Positions 6,631 to 7,506 of a stretch of DNA of 7,506 bases are shown piece by piece (position 1 is the first letter of the stretch; each line of letters starts with the position of its first letter). The position numbers and the translations under genes are program-made. The stretch is from NCBI GenBank assembly GCA_002431845.1, contig DJEH01000152.1, forward strand, positions 8,604 through 16,109, in the 5' to 3' direction. This DNA is from Prevotellaceae bacterium UBA5903. GTDB lineage: Bacteria > Bacteroidota > Bacteroidia > Bacteroidales > Bacteroidaceae. The notes under the pieces are model-generated. The model was not told the origin of the DNA and searched no databases. It saw only the letters and a list, made by a program, of their open reading frames with translations.

Positions 6631-6948
6631 ATGTACGCAATCGTAGAGATTAACGGTCAACAGTTCAAAGCTGAAGAAGGCAAAAAGCTTTTCGTAAACC
6701 ACATCAATGGTGCAGAAAATGGCCAAACTGTTGAATTTGAGAATGTGTTGTTGATTGACAACAACGGCGATGTTAAAGTAGGCGCTCCTACTGTAGAAGG
6801 TGCCAAAGTAGTATGCGAAGTAGTTTCTTCACTCGTTAAGGGCGACAAGGTTCTTGTATTCCACAAGAAGCGTCGTAAGGGCTATCGCAAGCTCAATGGT
6901 TATCGTCATCAGTTCACTGAAGTGACAATCAAGAACGTAATTGCTTAA
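6631..6948 (+). CDS. rplU: 50S ribosomal protein L21 (bL21)
   Basis: Structural protein of the large ribosomal subunit that binds 23S rRNA; 105 aa, normal for the family. Seen: the typical beta-rich start MYAIVEINGQQFK, the acidic and valine-rich middle, and the basic signature near the C-terminus, HKKRRKGYRKLNGYRHQFTEV (78-98), which corresponds to the L21 KRRKxYRRKxGHRQ signature with Tyr91 where His is common. It is followed after 24 nt by rpmA, the conserved L21-L27 operon of most bacteria. The start is fixed by the family's N-terminus. There is no clear Shine-Dalgarno; the AT-rich AAATTAAAA before the ATG is usual for Bacteroidetes. Confidence 0.97.
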   Translation: MYAIVEINGQQFKAEEGKKLFVNHINGAENGQTVEFENVLLIDNNGDVKVGAPTVEGAKVVCEVVSSLVKGDKVLVFHKKRRKGYRKLNGYRHQFTEVTIKNVIA

Positions 6949-6972
6949 TCACATTAAAAAAGTTTTAGAAAA

Positions 6973-7233
6973 ATGGCACACAAGAAAGGTGTAGGTAGTT
7001 CTAAGAACGGTCGTGAATCAGCTTCACAAAGATTAGGCGTTAAGATTTGGGGTGGTCAAACTTGCGTTGCAGGTAACATTATTGTTCGTCAACGTGGCAC
7101 TGTTCACTATCCTGGTAAGAATGTTGGCATGGGTAAAGATCACACTCTTTATGCCCTTGTTGATGGTGTAGTTAGCTTCCACCGTGGTCAGCGCGACCGC
7201 AGTGTTGTTTCTGTAGAAGAGGCTAACGCTTAA
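6973..7233 (+). CDS. rpmA: 50S ribosomal protein L27 (bL27)
   Basis: Large-subunit protein whose N-terminus reaches toward the peptidyl transferase centre and helps place tRNA; 86 aa, normal length. Seen: MAHKKGVGSSKNGRESASQRLGVK (1-24) and GGQ at 27-29, then the conserved HPG-like segment written here HYPGKNVGMGKDHTLYALVDG. The N-terminus starts directly as MAHKKG, without the cleavable extension known from Firmicutes, so no processing protease is needed. Position 26 is Trp where Phe or Tyr is more usual. Second gene of the rplU operon, followed by a strong terminator 25 nt after its stop. Confidence 0.97.
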   Translation: MAHKKGVGSSKNGRESASQRLGVKIWGGQTCVAGNIIVRQRGTVHYPGKNVGMGKDHTLYALVDGVVSFHRGQRDRSVVSVEEANA

Positions 7234-7258
7234 CGCACAATAAAGAACAAAAACCTAC

Positions 7259-7308
7259 TAAGAAGTCGGATAAAGTCTTTAAAGATTTATCCGACTTCTT
7301 ATTTTTTT
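7259..7308 (+). terminator. Intrinsic terminator of the rplU-rpmA operon
   Basis: TAAGAAGTCGGATAAA (7259-7274) pairs perfectly with TTTATCCGACTTCTTA (7286-7301), a 16-bp stem. Seven T follow (7302-7308). The loop region TCTTTAAAGA is itself self-complementary. The textbook form and position make this the clearest terminator in the window. Confidence 0.93.
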
Positions 7309-7324
7309 GTAATATCTAAATGGT

Positions 7325-7332
7325 TAAATTTG
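7325..7332 (+). promoter_or_regulatory. Candidate -7 box for a gene beyond the right edge
   Basis: TAAATTTG matches TAnnTTTG, just after the rpmA terminator. The nearest upstream TTTG (7306-7309) is only 15 nt away, shorter than the usual 19-21, so it may not count. AATTTGC occurs twice (7327-7333, 7340-7346). The stretch 7333-7440 is AT-rich with no ORF, RNA gene or other signal I can support. Confidence 0.3.
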
Positions 7333-7444
7333 CAATCTCAATTTGCTTAGTTACACTATCAAATTAGCTATTAAGTAGGTATTCAAAATTATTTATATAA
7401 TCATGCTCTACATTAATTGATATGCCTTAGCACATTGTTTCCGC

Positions 7445-7506
7445 CAGAACCACAGGCTTCATCGGTCACGTAGCCCGCTACGCTCCCTTTTCAGCCTATG
7501 CTTCTG
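7445..7506. repeat. Concentric imperfect inverted repeat at the right edge, truncated by the window
   Basis: The outer arms CAGAACCACAGGCT (7445-7458) and AGCCTATGCTTCTG (7493-7506) are complementary at 12 of 14 positions. The inner arms CGTAGC (7469-7474) and GCTACG (7477-7482) are perfect. Both pairs share the same centre, between 7475 and 7476. The segment is clearly richer in G and C than the AT-rich sequence before it. The outer arm reaches the last base, so it may extend further. It could be a dispersed repeat, an element end or a structured RNA. Confidence 0.55.

Noticed and set aside
7431..7506. Coding potential across the right-edge palindrome
   Set aside because: Two + frames are open only because the segment is short and GC-richer; no start codon with context, no known domain, and the frames close just upstream.

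Overview
This 7.5 kb window looks like core chromosome of a Bacteroidales bacterium, most likely Prevotella or a close relative. I base this on the protein sequences (RF2, NDH-2 and AlaRS of Bacteroidetes type), on the near absence of Shine-Dalgarno sequences before the starts, and on repeated matches to the Bacteroidetes sigma-ABfr promoter (TTTG, about 20 nt, TAnnTTTG) upstream of genes. All confident genes are on the + strand. No mobile element, tRNA, rRNA or CRISPR array is visible.

Layout: (1) prfB (release factor 2), followed after 25 nt by a 47-codon single-helix membrane microprotein and a terminator-like hairpin. (2) A single-domain CYTH/triphosphate tunnel protein whose ATG lies 11 nt after that hairpin, closed by a strong bidirectional terminator. 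(3) A monocistronic type II NADH dehydrogenase with a -7 promoter match and a long hairpin near the start of its predicted leader. (4) A 240-nt gap with a 21-25 bp hairpin and a perfect 14-bp inverted repeat that contains the -33 box of the best promoter in the window; this promoter drives alaS. (5) alaS, closed by a terminator. (6) rplU-rpmA (ribosomal proteins L21 and L27) with its own -7 match and a leader able to fold, closed by a textbook terminator. (7) A gene-free right edge holding another -7 match and a GC-richer concentric inverted repeat cut by the window end.

The genes serve translation (RF2, AlaRS, L21, L27) and respiration (NDH-2), with the CYTH protein probably acting on triphosphates. 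I see no evidence for a new multi-gene system. The items most worth checking are non-coding: the inverted repeat overlapping the alaS -33 box, the ndh leader hairpin, the hairpin directly before the CYTH gene, the rplU leader and the right-edge palindrome. The unannotated 47-aa membrane protein and the frameshift-free prfB with SPY in its codon-recognition tripeptide are also worth a look.
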